Shown here in pieces: positions 44,718 to 54,677 of a DNA stretch of 64,000 nt. The notes beneath the pieces are model-generated. The model had not been told where the DNA came from, did not search any database, and saw only the letters and a list, made by a program, of their open reading frames with translations. Location of the stretch: positions 32,774-96,773 of the forward strand of contig NZ_QGKM01000030.1 in assembly GCF_003172875.1 (NCBI RefSeq), in the 5' to 3' direction. The DNA is from Leucothrix pacifica. GTDB taxonomy: Bacteria; Pseudomonadota; Gammaproteobacteria; Thiotrichales; Thiotrichaceae. The translations under genes were made by a program, and so were the position numbers. Every line of letters begins with the position of its first letter. Within the stretch, counting starts at the first letter, position 1.

Positions 44718-45764
44718 ATGTCTAAGCAAATCAAAGTGAACGGGTATGATATTTTCCTAGATGAAATTAAATCCACCATTACCGACACTCGTATCCAAAC
44801 TACCAAAGCCGTTAACTCCGGACTAATTCAGCTATATTGGTCAATTGGTCGCTCAATTGCAGACAAGCAGGCTAATGAAGGTTGGGGGAAGGCAGTTGTT
44901 GAAAAGCTGGCGCAAGACTTAAAGGCTGAATTTCAAGGGCGTAGTGGGTTCTCTGCTCAGAATCTTTGGTATATGCGACAGTTTTATCTAGAATACAAAG
45001 ACTTGCCAAATCTCCAACAGCTTGTTGGAGAAATTCCGTGGGGACAAAATCTCACAATTATGTCTAAAATCAAAGATCCTGAAGAGCGCGAATATTACCT
45101 GAAAGCTACAGTCGACATGGGCTGGAGTCGCAACGTGCTGTTACACCAGATTAAGTCCGATGCCTATCAACGCCATCAACTTGCTAATAAGCAGCATAAC
45201 TTTGAGAAGGCACTACCAGCGCACCTCGCCGAACAAGCAGATGAGGCGATGAAGGATGTGTATATGCTCGACATGTTGGGCATTACTAAACCTGTCCTTG
45301 AACGAGAACTAGAACAAAAAATGGTTGCGAAGATTCAGGGTGTAATGCTTGAGCTTGGATATGGCTTTGCATTTATTGGTAACCAATACCGTATAGTTGT
45401 CAACGAAAAAGAGTATTTTATTGATCTTCTGTTTAGTAATCGTCGGCTGAACTCCTTGGTCGCTGTTGAGCTTAAAATTGGCCGATTTAAGCCTGAGTAT
45501 GCTGGCAAAATGAATTTCTACTTAAACTTACTTGATGACTTTGTTAGAGAGCCGAGAGAGAACCCATCCATTGGTATTATCTTGTGTACTGAGCGTGATT
45601 ACTTTGAAGTTGAGTATGCTTTACGTGGTTTGGAAAAGCCGGTTGGGGTTGCCGATTACTTACTAACGCAGGATCTGCCAGAGTCGTTACGCAGCAAATT
45701 GCCTGATGCGAAATTATTGGAACAAGAGCTACGAAAAGAGCTGGGCGAAAAAGATGAAGATTAG
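44718..45764 (+). CDS. DUF1016/YhcG PD-(D/E)XK nuclease
   Basis: A 348-residue protein of the YhcG (DUF1016) family. The N-terminal helical domain has GLIQLYWSIGRSIAD, WGKAVVEKLAQDLKAEF and FSAQNLWYMRQFY, the DNA-binding part. The C-terminal nuclease core shows FIDLLFSNRRLNSLVAVELKIGRFKPEYAGKM: Asp, then E-x-K, the PD-(D/E)XK set. The members are common in defence and mobile DNA, often beside restriction-modification genes. Here it stands alone after parDE. Confidence 0.88.
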   Translation: MSKQIKVNGYDIFLDEIKSTITDTRIQTTKAVNSGLIQLYWSIGRSIADKQANEGWGKAVVEKLAQDLKAEFQGRSGFSAQNLWYMRQFYLEYKDLPNLQQLVGEIPWGQNLTIMSKIKDPEEREYYLKATVDMGWSRNVLLHQIKSDAYQRHQLANKQHNFEKALPAHLAEQADEAMKDVYMLDMLGITKPVLERELEQKMVAKIQGVMLELGYGFAFIGNQYRIVVNEKEYFIDLLFSNRRLNSLVAVELKIGRFKPEYAGKMNFYLNLLDDFVREPRENPSIGIILCTERDYFEVEYALRGLEKPVGVADYLLTQDLPESLRSKLPDAKLLEQELRKELGEKDED

Positions 45765-45972
45765 CTTTGAGGCAGAGTGAAACTGCATTTGTTCCGTGGC
45801 TACCTCTTAGGCATTTCTTTATATGTACTAGCTCAGACTTGATTTGACAGCTACCCGTCATGATGGCTCGTGTGAATTTCGTCAGTGAATGATAATCGCA
45901 TTAACGTATGGCTCCTGCAGCAGTAATATTTGTTCAATTCCTGCTGCAGGTTCAAGTAATCACATACCGATA

Positions 45973-46938
45973 CTAGTCACTATCAAGATGCAGTAGACCA
46001 TCTGAGTCAATTGATACCGGAATAGGGTCGGACAGTTCGCCAATAAACTCACCTTCAGGCGTATCGTGCAGGAAGCCTAAGAACTTCAGGCCGTCATCTG
46101 CTTCAACGAGTTTTCCTGCGTAACGCTTGCAGGGTATACCACCATCCAGAAACGGGCCAGAAGCCATACGCCATGGCCCACGGATATCGTCGGCCATCAG
46201 GTAATGACTGCCAGAAACCGGATCAGTTGGTGAGCGTGCTGTGTACCCTTCGGACCAGTGTTCGTCTGCAGTACAAAACAGACAATACCATTTGCCTTGA
46301 ACGTGCATTACTTGCGGCACTTCCAGCTGACCAAAATCGCCCTGCCAAATAGGTGCTTCAGTCGTCCAGTTTTTTAAATCGGAAGACCTGGCGAGACCGA
46401 TCGCGCCACCTTCATTGGGTTCAGTAGTACCAGGCACTCGCGCAGTAAAAAACATGAGCCAGTCATCGCTATGTGGATCACGCATTACCCAAGGATCTCG
46501 CATGGCACGATCATGCCAATGCCCCGGTGTGTATTCTTCATACCACTGGGTGTCTATATCCAGACATAAGCCATTGCCCACACGTTCCCAACCATGAAGG
46601 TCGGTACTCGTTGCATGACCAATACGTTGCTTCATCCCGTTTTCTTTTTCGCTAGTGCCTGTATAGAAGAGATGCCACAAACCATCATCACCTTGAACGA
46701 CCGAGCCAGTCCATGTTGTTTTATCATCCCACGATGGCGTTGCAGAAGGTTGGAAGCAAGTGCCTAGTTGTTGCCATTCCTGCAAATCACTAGAGGTGGC
46801 GTGACCCACACTAACATTCCAATGGCGTAACTCTTGTTTGAGCAGCGACTTATTTGCCTGCAGGAAGAAAATATGCCACAGACCATTGTCTCGGGTTAAC
46901 CAGAAATCCCATGTCCATTTGTCGTCCAGTTTCATCAC
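45973..46938 (-). CDS. GH32/GH43/GH68-like five-bladed propeller glycosidase
   Basis: A 321-residue enzyme of the GH-J/GH-F fold, without a signal peptide, so cytoplasmic. The nucleophile blade is WTWDFWLTRDNG (Asp), RDPWVMRD gives the transition-state Asp and EVPQV the acid/base Glu. These follow the GH32 fructosidase and GH43 layout. It starts 55 bases after the LacI gene on the same strand, so likely in one operon. With the sugar ABC system and amylosucrase divergent from it, a beta-fructosidase acting on sucrose or fructo-oligosaccharides is likely, but GH43 activity is possible. Confidence 0.75.
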   Translation of the reverse strand: MMKLDDKWTWDFWLTRDNGLWHIFFLQANKSLLKQELRHWNVSVGHATSSDLQEWQQLGTCFQPSATPSWDDKTTWTGSVVQGDDGLWHLFYTGTSEKENGMKQRIGHATSTDLHGWERVGNGLCLDIDTQWYEEYTPGHWHDRAMRDPWVMRDPHSDDWLMFFTARVPGTTEPNEGGAIGLARSSDLKNWTTEAPIWQGDFGQLEVPQVMHVQGKWYCLFCTADEHWSEGYTARSPTDPVSGSHYLMADDIRGPWRMASGPFLDGGIPCKRYAGKLVEADDGLKFLGFLHDTPEGEFIGELSDPIPVSIDSDGLLHLDSD

Positions 46939-46993
46939 AGTGTGCTATCTCTTTGTTGTTTATTTAAAAGTATGATTAGGCTAAGGCCTTGAG

Positions 46994-48043
46994 CTAATTA
47001 TTAAGTTTTTCAACGGATTGGCGAATAACGACTTCGCCGGTCACTTTGATCGGATAGGGCTCTGCTTGTTCTTGGTCAGGTTCACTGAGTTGCTGCAGTA
47101 ATTTTTTAGCAGTGATATTTCCCATTCGTTGGTAGGGCAGAGTGACAGTGGTTAGCGCAGGTCTTGTTCCTGACACAATGGCCATGTCATTATCGAAGCC
47201 AATGATTGAAACGTCCTCAGGTATCCGCAGTCCCAATGAATGAAGTATTGGGATCGCATTCATCGCCATCTGATCATTACCAAAACAAATAGCAGTGGGT
47301 CGGTTTTGTTGTTCGAATAGCTGTTTCAGTACGTTTTCTAGTACAGAAAATGGCGTGGTTTCTCCCAGCTTCATTCCATAAGTCGTTTGCACATCTTCAT
47401 TGGTCAATCCGGCTGACTCTGCTGCGTTGATAAAGCCTTCCCGCCGCAATCGCCCGGCTTCCAGTTCAACGGCTAACCCTACATAGGCTAAGCGAGAGTG
47501 ACCTTGTTCGACCAAATGCTCAACGGCTAATTGTTGCCCCATATAATCGTTTGGTACAACGGCAGGAAAGCTTGGCGTGGAGTAACCATTGACTAACCAA
47601 AATGGGGTGTCCTGAACAACAGGCGGTGCGATGAGTCTGTGGTGGTCGAGTATATAAATAATGCCCTCAACCCGATGAGATAGCAGAATATCGATATGGT
47701 GTTGAATGTCTGTTTCATCGGGTTCGGTATCGAGGATCAATAGCGTTTTTCCTGCTTCCCTACAAGCTTGCTGTACGCCCTTAACGATGTGGATTGAGGA
47801 TAAGCCCGCTTTGACGGGGTCACGGCTGACCGTCGAAATCGCACTGGTGATGAGTCCAATCAGGTTTGATTTGCTGGAACGCATGAGTCGCGCACCGTTG
47901 TGTGGCTTGTATTGCAATTTGTCTACAGCATTTTGAACACGCTCACGGGTCGCATCACGAACGCTTGGTTCCTGATTAACTACTCGGGAGACCGTTTTAA
48001 TCGAGACTCCTGCGAGTTTAGCAACATCGTGAATGGTAGACAT
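46994..48043 (-). CDS. LacI-family repressor of the sugar locus
   Basis: A 349-residue regulator: the N-terminal LacI HTH (IHDVAKLAGVSIKTVSRVVN) and hinge, then a periplasmic-binding-like sugar sensor (GIIYILDHHR, SIIGFDNDMAIVS, ARPALTTV). A near-palindromic site TGACAACGTTATCA (48058-48071) lies just before its start and a perfect version lies before the binding-protein gene, so it should control itself and the transport operon. The inducing sugar is presumably sucrose or a derivative. Confidence 0.9.
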   Translation of the reverse strand: MSTIHDVAKLAGVSIKTVSRVVNQEPSVRDATRERVQNAVDKLQYKPHNGARLMRSSKSNLIGLITSAISTVSRDPVKAGLSSIHIVKGVQQACREAGKTLLILDTEPDETDIQHHIDILLSHRVEGIIYILDHHRLIAPPVVQDTPFWLVNGYSTPSFPAVVPNDYMGQQLAVEHLVEQGHSRLAYVGLAVELEAGRLRREGFINAAESAGLTNEDVQTTYGMKLGETTPFSVLENVLKQLFEQQNRPTAICFGNDQMAMNAIPILHSLGLRIPEDVSIIGFDNDMAIVSGTRPALTTVTLPYQRMGNITAKKLLQQLSEPDQEQAEPYPIKVTGEVVIRQSVEKLNN

Positions 48044-48057
48044 GTGACTTCCTTAAA

Positions 48058-48071
48058 TGACAACGTTATCA
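48058..48071. promoter_or_regulatory. LacI-type operator before the regulator gene
   Basis: TGACAACGTTATCA differs by one base from the perfect palindrome at 48201-48214 and sits 15 bases upstream of the regulator start, suggesting autorepression. Confidence 0.65.
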
Positions 48072-48156
48072 AATTAAGGCTAACGGTTCGTGAAGAAATG
48101 ATCAAGAATTTTTATTTAAGCGTAATGTTATTATCAAGAGTTAGCTAAATAGAGGG

Positions 48157-48217
48157 TTGACAACACAATTTGTTTTTTGCAGTATGTGTAACCACCAAAA
48201 TGACAACGTTGTCATTT
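48157..48217 (+). promoter_or_regulatory. Promoter and LacI operator of the sugar ABC operon
   Basis: TTGACA (48157-48162) and CAGTAT (48180-48185) are 17 bases apart. A perfect palindrome AAATGACAACGTTGTCATTT (48198-48217) follows, with the core TGACAACGTTGTCA. A repressor bound there would block the start of transcription. GAGGAG then precedes the binding-protein ATG. Confidence 0.7.
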
Positions 48218-48246
48218 ACGTAATTTTAATCCTCGAGGAGTTAATC

Positions 48247-49500
48247 ATGAAACGTGCAATGAATTTAATGGCTGCAGCTATCTTAACCGCTAGCAGTAGC
48301 ATGGTATTCGCTCAAACTGATCTGAGTTTGTGGTACCACGGTGCTGGAAATGACAAAGAAAAGTCAGTATTGACTGGGATCATTAATGACTTCAACGGCT
48401 CACAAGATGATTGGAAAGTTAATCTGGCTGAGTTCCCACAAGAGTCTTACAACGAGTCTGTTGTTGCCGCGGCATTATCTGGCAAGTTACCGGATATTCT
48501 GGATGTCGATGGCCCATTGATGCCTAACTGGGCATGGTCTAAGTATTTAACACCACTTGAAATTACTGATGAAGATGTAAAGGATTTCCTACCGGGCACG
48601 ATCGGTCGTTATGACGGTAAAATCTACTCAGTGGGTTTGTGGGATGCAGCAGTAGCTTTATTTGCTCGTAAATCAGTACTAGAAAAGCATGAGCTACGCA
48701 TTCCAACGTTAGACAAGCCATGGTCATTGGATGAGTTCAACACAGCGATCAATACCTTAAAGATGGACAAAGACTTTGAATATCCTTTGGATTTGGGTCT
48801 AGCGTGGAAAGGTGAGTGGTACGCATACGCTTTCGGTCCGTTACTGCAAAGCTGGGGCGGCGACTTAATGGATGTTGAGAAGCCAACAGCAGAAGGCGTT
48901 TTGAATGGCGATGAGGCGATGGCTTTCGGTGAGTGGTGGCAGAACCTATTCACTAAGAAGTTAGTACCAGGCACATCACAAGATGGTGCGGATCGTGAGA
49001 CTGGATTCTTGGATGGCAAGTACGCCATGCAGTGGAATGGTAACTGGGCTGCACTCGCTGCGTTGGAAAAGTTCGGTGACGATTTATTATTCCTTCCTGC
49101 TCCAGACATGGGTAAAGGTCCAAAGATTGGTGCGGCTTCATGGCAGTTTGGTGTATCTGGTAGCAGCAAAAACCAGAAGGGTGCGAATGACTTTATCCGT
49201 TTTGCGATGCAAGACAAGTACCTTGCTAACTTCTCAAATGCAACCGGCTTGATTCCTGCAACTGCAGCAGCGGCTAAGATGACTGAGAACTACAAGGAAG
49301 GTGGTAAGTTGAGCGTGTTCTATGCATTGACAGACAAGCAAGCGACTAAACGTGCTGTAACACCTGCTTACAATGTTGCGACGCTTGAGTTTGAAAAGGC
49401 ATTGTCTGACATTGCTAACGGCGCTGATGTTGCTGATACCTTAGATGCAGCCACTGACGCAATTAACAAGGACCTGGAAAAGAACAAAAACTATAAGTAA
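48247..49500 (+). CDS. Sugar ABC transporter substrate-binding protein (family 1)
   Basis: A 417-residue periplasmic binding protein, with a signal peptide (MNLMAAAILTASSSMVFA) and a family-1 solute-binding start DLSLWYHGAG. The lobe motifs GKLPDILDVDGPL and YAMQWNGNWA are typical of MalE/UgpB-like sugar binders. GAGGAG before the ATG at 48247 decides the start; the frame extends upstream over the promoter. It captures a sugar for the two permeases encoded next; sucrose is the likely ligand from the enzymes in the locus. A hairpin separates it from the permease genes. Confidence 0.9.
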   Translation: MKRAMNLMAAAILTASSSMVFAQTDLSLWYHGAGNDKEKSVLTGIINDFNGSQDDWKVNLAEFPQESYNESVVAAALSGKLPDILDVDGPLMPNWAWSKYLTPLEITDEDVKDFLPGTIGRYDGKIYSVGLWDAAVALFARKSVLEKHELRIPTLDKPWSLDEFNTAINTLKMDKDFEYPLDLGLAWKGEWYAYAFGPLLQSWGGDLMDVEKPTAEGVLNGDEAMAFGEWWQNLFTKKLVPGTSQDGADRETGFLDGKYAMQWNGNWAALAALEKFGDDLLFLPAPDMGKGPKIGAASWQFGVSGSSKNQKGANDFIRFAMQDKYLANFSNATGLIPATAAAAKMTENYKEGGKLSVFYALTDKQATKRAVTPAYNVATLEFEKALSDIANGADVADTLDAATDAINKDLEKNKNYK

Positions 49501-49513
49501 TCCTTAGCCGATC

Positions 49514-49547
49514 ATCACCTCCTCACACAGAGGGGGTGATGTTTTGG
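49514..49547 (+). terminator. Hairpin between binding-protein and permease genes (attenuator)
   Basis: ATCACCTCCTC and GAGGGGGTGAT form an 11-bp stem with one G-T pair and a 5-base loop, followed by GTTTT. It probably reduces expression of the permeases relative to the binding protein. Confidence 0.6.
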
Positions 49548-49589
49548 TTTGAATCCCCTCTCTGTATTCCAATCGTATGAGGTTACACC

Positions 49590-50669
49590 ATGACTGACGG
49601 GAAACCTAAAAGTCAAAACAAGGTAGGTTGGCTAATGGCTTTGCCAGCTTCCAGCTTAATCATTCTCTTTTTAATTGTTCCATTTTTGCTCGCTTTTTGG
49701 TTTTCTTTTACCAACCAACGATTGGTCTCACCAAACCCGACTGAGTTTGTCGGTTGGTCAAATTTTAGTGATTTAATGGGTGTCGGGTCATTGACTATCG
49801 ACCCTAAAAGAGATGCTGAAGGCAAGCCTGTTTATAAGGCGAATGGTGACATTCAATACCCCAGAATGCGCACATTTACCCGAAATAATCCAGATTATGA
49901 ACATCTGCAGGGTATGCGTGAATGGTTCTCGATCCCTCTAAGTAATGACCGCAAATGGGTAGTACTGGCAAAAGATGCCCTGTTCATGAAGGCATTAACC
50001 AATACTTTGTTATTCGTGGCCATCGTTGCGCCCATACAGGCTGGTTTAGCCTTGTTATTAGCCCTGCTGATTAATCAAAAGCTACCGGGGATTAATCTCT
50101 TCCGAACGATTTACTTTATGCCGGTGGTTATCTCTATTGTTGTGGTCTCGATACTCTGGCGCTTTATTTACGACGGTGAAAACGGCTTGCTAAATGCCAT
50201 ATTGGGCTTTCTCAGTTTCGGTTTATTTGAGCCCGTGGATTGGTTAGGGAACCCCTCAACTGCACTTGGCTCAATTATGGCGATGTCTATTTGGCAAGGT
50301 GTCGGTTTCCACATGATTATCTGGTTGTCTGGCTTGCAGACCATACCCGGTTCTTTGTATGAGGCAGCTGCCTTGGAAGGGGCGAAACGTTGGCAAGTAT
50401 TCCGTTATGTGACTTGGCCGGGGCTGAGGAATACAGCGGTATTAATAATGGTGGTGATCACCATGCAGGCCTTTGCCTTGTTTGCACAGGTTGATGTCAT
50501 GACCCGAGGTGGGCCAGTTGACAGCACTCAATCTTTAGTATTCCAGTCAGTGCAACGTGGTTATGAAAAGCAGGATATTGCCGGTGGATCTGCAATTGCC
50601 GTGGTTCTGTTCCTAATGGTGCTGAGTATTTCACTTATTCAACGTTATATGTCGAGGGATCGCTCATGA
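49590..50669 (+). CDS. Sugar ABC transporter permease (MalF/UgpA type)
   Basis: A 359-residue inner-membrane permease with about six main transmembrane segments plus a large insert after the first (FVGWSNFSDL to YPRMRTF). The EAA loop is EAAALEGAKRWQVFRYVTWP. It forms the channel together with the second permease, whose start overlaps its stop by four bases (ATGA). Confidence 0.9.
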   Translation: MTDGKPKSQNKVGWLMALPASSLIILFLIVPFLLAFWFSFTNQRLVSPNPTEFVGWSNFSDLMGVGSLTIDPKRDAEGKPVYKANGDIQYPRMRTFTRNNPDYEHLQGMREWFSIPLSNDRKWVVLAKDALFMKALTNTLLFVAIVAPIQAGLALLLALLINQKLPGINLFRTIYFMPVVISIVVVSILWRFIYDGENGLLNAILGFLSFGLFEPVDWLGNPSTALGSIMAMSIWQGVGFHMIIWLSGLQTIPGSLYEAAALEGAKRWQVFRYVTWPGLRNTAVLIMVVITMQAFALFAQVDVMTRGGPVDSTQSLVFQSVQRGYEKQDIAGGSAIAVVLFLMVLSISLIQRYMSRDRS

Positions 50670-51529
50670 ATACGGATAAACGTTCAACCGTGATGCGTTA
50701 TTTGTTGTTGACTTGGGTAGCGCTGCTATTTGTTTTTCCAGTGGTTTTTATGGTGGTGTCATCACTAAAGCCAGATATGCAATTACTACAGGATAGTGCA
50801 TCGTTTCGTGCATTTTTGCCTGTCGGCGATATATCACTAGATAACTACAGTAATGCATGGGATCGCGTGCCAATCGGTCGCTTCGTGATTAACTCTGTTG
50901 TTGTCACTGCAATCACTGTGATTTTGTCACTGTTTTTATGCTCAATGGCTGCATTCTCTTTTGTATTCCTTGAGTTCAGAGGTAAGGCAGTACTACTGTC
51001 GGTGATTCTGGCTACCTTGATTGTGCCATTTGAGACGATTGCTATTCCATTGTTAATGGTTGTGAATAACTTACCTTGGATTGGGTTTGACGGATTCCAG
51101 ATGGGGTGGCTCGATAGCTATCAAGTGCAGATTATTCCGTGGGTAGCTGATGGTTTGACTATCTTCTTGTTTATTCAGTACTTTAAAGATTTACCCCGTG
51201 AATTGGTTGAGGCTGCACGCGTTGATGGCGCTAGCTGGTTTCAGGTGTTTTACAAAATCATCGTGCCATTGGCTGGCCCCTGCTTTGCGACGGCTGCCAT
51301 TCTCAAATTCTTAGTGATGTATAACCAGTACTTGTGGCCACTAATGACAACTCAATCGGAGGACTATCGTCCGGTCATGGTTGGTTTGCAGTATTTCTTC
51401 CAGCTGGATATCGCTTGGGGTGAAATAATGGCATATCTATCAATCATTACGGTGCCTGTACTGGCTTTCTATCTATCCATGCAGCGAGCATTTATTGCTT
51501 CTATAGCATCTACAGGTGTCAAAGGTTAA
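50666..51529 (+). CDS. Sugar ABC transporter permease (MalG/UgpE type)
   Basis: A 287-residue permease with six hydrophobic segments. The EAA loop is VEAARVDGASWFQVFYKIIVPL. The overlap with the upstream permease shows translational coupling. With its partner it passes sugar across the inner membrane, driven by the ATPase that follows. Confidence 0.9.
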   Translation: MNTDKRSTVMRYLLLTWVALLFVFPVVFMVVSSLKPDMQLLQDSASFRAFLPVGDISLDNYSNAWDRVPIGRFVINSVVVTAITVILSLFLCSMAAFSFVFLEFRGKAVLLSVILATLIVPFETIAIPLLMVVNNLPWIGFDGFQMGWLDSYQVQIIPWVADGLTIFLFIQYFKDLPRELVEAARVDGASWFQVFYKIIVPLAGPCFATAAILKFLVMYNQYLWPLMTTQSEDYRPVMVGLQYFFQLDIAWGEIMAYLSIITVPVLAFYLSMQRAFIASIASTGVKG

Positions 51530-51566
51530 CGGCCTGAACATAAGTATTATTTAAAGGATTTACAAA

Positions 51567-52562
51567 ATGAGTACTGTAAAATTTAACGCCGTTAATAAAA
51601 CGTACGGCAAAGTCACGGTGGTTCCGGGCCTTAATTTGGAGATTCCGGAGGGTTCATTTACTGTGTTAGTTGGCCCGTCTGGTTGTGGTAAATCTACCGT
51701 CCTGCGTATGATTGCTGGATTAGAGTCAGTGTCTTCAGGACAGATCACAATTGGTGGTGAAGACGTGACCCATAAAGAGCCAGCCGATCGTGGGATTGCG
51801 ATGGTATTTCAGTCTTATGCGCTGTATCCGCATATGACGGTAGAAGAGAATATCGGTTTTGGTTTGACCTTAAAAAAGACGCCCAAAGCAGAGAAGGCGC
51901 GAATCGTAAAAGAGGCCTCAGAAATACTGCAGCTGGATGCGTTGCTAAAGCGTAAACCAAAAGATTTGTCCGGTGGGCAGCGCCAGCGTGTTGCGATTGG
52001 TCGGGCCATAGTGCGAAACCCGAAAGTGTTTTTATTCGATGAGCCTTTGTCGAACCTGGACGCGTCACTTCGTGGCCAAATGCGGGTTGAGATTGCAGAA
52101 TTACACAAGAAAATTGGCGCGACGATGGTTTATGTAACGCATGATCAGGTTGAGGCGATGACCATGGCCGATCAAATCGTTGCATTACGCGCTGGTGAAA
52201 TTGAGCAAGTGGGAACACCGATGGATCTGTACAATACACCTGCAAATCCATTTGTAGCAGGATTCATTGGCTCACCAAAGATGAATCTTATTGAAGGTGA
52301 GTTTGCGAAAAGACATGGTTGTGAAGTCTATGGAATACGTGCTGAACATATTGACCTTGATGAACAGCAAGGTGAATGGCAAGGTGTGTTGAGTTATGCG
52401 GAAAACCTGGGGTCGGACACTATTTCCCACGTAATGGTTGAGGGGATGGGGTCATTAACGGTACGCTCAGAGGGCTCGGTATTTATCAAGCCGGGACAGA
52501 CTGTTTACCTGACTCCCCGTAAAGAACTGGTTCATAAGTTCAGCGGTGACAAACGCATTTAA
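51567..52562 (+). CDS. Sugar ABC transporter ATP-binding protein (MalK/UgpC type)
   Basis: A 331-residue ATPase. Walker A is GPSGCGKST, the Q loop [14 protein letters not shown], the signature [14 protein letters not shown], Walker [14 protein letters not shown] and the switch His in VYVTHDQ. The C-terminal regulatory (TOBE) domain is shorter than that of MalK. It energises the two permeases encoded just upstream. Confidence 0.92.
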   Translation: MSTVKFNAVNKTYGKVTVVPGLNLEIPEGSFTVLVGPSGCGKSTVLRMIAGLESVSSGQITIGGEDVTHKEPADRGIAMVFQSYALYPHMTVEENIGFGLTLKKTPKAEKARIVKEASEILQLDALLKRKPKDLSGGQRQRVAIGRAIVRNPKVFLFDEPLSNLDASLRGQMRVEIAELHKKIGATMVYVTHDQVEAMTMADQIVALRAGEIEQVGTPMDLYNTPANPFVAGFIGSPKMNLIEGEFAKRHGCEVYGIRAEHIDLDEQQGEWQGVLSYAENLGSDTISHVMVEGMGSLTVRSEGSVFIKPGQTVYLTPRKELVHKFSGDKRI

Positions 52563-52642
52563 CGATTAGGCTAATATTTGCATGAGCTTGCGTGACTGTC
52601 TGCGATTAGCTGCAAATTAATCAGACGGAAGACAAACACTCA

Positions 52643-54595
52643 ATGTACACACCTGAAAACCAAATCGCGTTAAAAAATGCCTTAGCGAATCATGATACAG
52701 CTAAGGTTAGTGCTGACGCTGTGCAAGACTTTAATCTGCGGCTAGCGGCGAACTACCATTCCATGCGAAAGCTGTTTATGCAGCTTTATGGTCAACGCGA
52801 GGATGCCGAGCCACAACTGACGCAACTGCTTGATCATTTGCGTGTAGCATTTGATCAACGCAGTAAAAGCCTGAAAAAACTCGATCAACAGCGCGAAGTC
52901 GAGCCGGATTGGTTCTTGAGCCAGAAGTGGGTCGGCATGGCGATGTATGGTGATCGCTTTGCTGGCAATCTTGCCGGTATTAATCAGCGAGTGGATTATC
53001 TGCAAGAGCTGGGTGTGAATATGATTCATATCATGCCCATGATGCGTTGTCCGGAAGGTGCCAACGATGGTGGTTACGCGATCAGCGATTTCCGTGATGT
53101 AGACCCACGCTTTGGGACGATGAAAGACATTGCCACGTTAACCCGTACCTTACGTAAACACGACATGTTGCTGACGTTGGATATTGTGATTAATCATACC
53201 TCAGACGAGCATGATTGGGCACAACGGGCGCGTGCTGGTGAACAGAAATATCAGGATTATTACTACCGTTATCCTGACCGTTCGATGCCTGATCAGTTTG
53301 ATCTGACGATGCCTGAAGTGTTTCCTGAAACTGCGCCCGGCAATTTTACCTGGGATGAGGATCTGCAGCAGTGGGTGATGACGGTATTCAATGACTATCA
53401 GTGGGATTTGAATTACACCAATCCGGCAGTCCTGATTGAAATGCTCGATATCATTTTCTTCTGGGCGAATCAGGGTGCGGATATTCTGCGCTTAGACGCG
53501 CCGGCTTTCATCTGGAAAATGCTCGGTACAACCAGTCAGAACCTACCGGAAGCGCATCTCATATTGCAGCTGTTCCGTGATTGCATGCAGATTGTGTGTC
53601 CGGGTGTATTAGTGATTGCAGAAGCGATTGTGGAGCCGCGCGACATCATGCCGTACTTCGGTGATGAGCAAAATGACGAGTGCCAGATTGCCTATAATGC
53701 AACCTTTATGGCGCTGTTATGGGATGCCGTTGCTACGGGCAAGCCACAAATTATGCAGCAGGCCTTATGGAGCTTACCTGATAAACCCAGTCGTACCACC
53801 TGGTTAAACTATGTGCGTTGTCATGATGATATTGGATTGGGTTTTGAAGATGCCTCCATCAGTCAATGTGATTTGCAGCCATACGCTCATCGTCGTTATC
53901 TAAAAGATTACTTCAGCGGTGTATTTCCCGGTTCCCCCGCGCGGGGAGAATTGTTTGGTGTAAATGACAAAACCGGTGATGCGAGGATCTCAGGTAGCTT
54001 GGCTTCGCTGGCAGGATTAGAAGCTGCGATACAAAGTAGTGATCCGGTAGCCATAGAACTGGCTTACCAGCGTATTATCACATTGCATGCACTGATTATG
54101 GCCTATGGCGGTATTACCTTGCTTTATTACGGTGATGAGCTCGCCACATTGAACGATTACAGCTACCGAGATGTGCCGGAGCATGCGGCAGACAATCGTT
54201 GGGTGCATCGACCAGAAATAGACTGGGAGTTGGCTGAGCAAAGAAAGGTTAGCGGCACACCACAGCAGCGGATTTTTAGTGCTTTGCAGCGACTCATTAC
54301 CTTGCGTAAAAGCCTACCCGTGTTGGCGGACTTCAATAACCGGCAAATACTGGGAAATGATAATCCACATTTGTTAACGCTGATTCGCCCGGCAATTACT
54401 GCGGAGCAGGAAAGCCTTCTGGTCGTCGCTAATTTTGATCGAAATAGCCATCATTTGAATTTGCATGCATTGCGTAGCGAGGGTTATGCGTATGGGGAGT
54501 TATATGATTTGTATACTGAGCAAGTTGTACCGGTGATAATGGGGCATTTGATTGAGGTTCCGGCAGCGGGCTTTTATTGGTTGGTTGAGCGTTAG
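52643..54595 (+). CDS. Amylosucrase (GH13 subfamily 4)
   Basis: A 650-residue enzyme of amylosucrase length. It moves glucose from sucrose to a growing alpha-1,4-glucan and releases fructose. The N-terminal helical domain (residues 1-90) and GH13 barrel are visible: LDIVINHTSDEHDW, ILRLDAPAFIWK (nucleophile Asp), IAEAIVEP (acid/base Glu) and VRCHDDIGLGF (third Asp). There is no signal peptide, so with the ABC importer it would act on imported sucrose. GH13 sucrose hydrolase is the close alternative. Confidence 0.88.
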   Translation: MYTPENQIALKNALANHDTAKVSADAVQDFNLRLAANYHSMRKLFMQLYGQREDAEPQLTQLLDHLRVAFDQRSKSLKKLDQQREVEPDWFLSQKWVGMAMYGDRFAGNLAGINQRVDYLQELGVNMIHIMPMMRCPEGANDGGYAISDFRDVDPRFGTMKDIATLTRTLRKHDMLLTLDIVINHTSDEHDWAQRARAGEQKYQDYYYRYPDRSMPDQFDLTMPEVFPETAPGNFTWDEDLQQWVMTVFNDYQWDLNYTNPAVLIEMLDIIFFWANQGADILRLDAPAFIWKMLGTTSQNLPEAHLILQLFRDCMQIVCPGVLVIAEAIVEPRDIMPYFGDEQNDECQIAYNATFMALLWDAVATGKPQIMQQALWSLPDKPSRTTWLNYVRCHDDIGLGFEDASISQCDLQPYAHRRYLKDYFSGVFPGSPARGELFGVNDKTGDARISGSLASLAGLEAAIQSSDPVAIELAYQRIITLHALIMAYGGITLLYYGDELATLNDYSYRDVPEHAADNRWVHRPEIDWELAEQRKVSGTPQQRIFSALQRLITLRKSLPVLADFNNRQILGNDNPHLLTLIRPAITAEQESLLVVANFDRNSHHLNLHALRSEGYAYGELYDLYTEQVVPVIMGHLIEVPAAGFYWLVER

Positions 54596-54677
54596 TGCAA
54601 CTTAGTTAGCAAATCCTGGTTCAACGTTAGTGCAGGTCAGCTACCAAAGCTTGATATTGAAAGCGACCATGTAAAAG

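Noticed and set aside
48624..49217. A 197-codon antisense frame inside the sugar-binding protein gene
   Set aside because: The plus-strand gene is clear and complete; the antisense protein is Ser/Pro-rich without domains.
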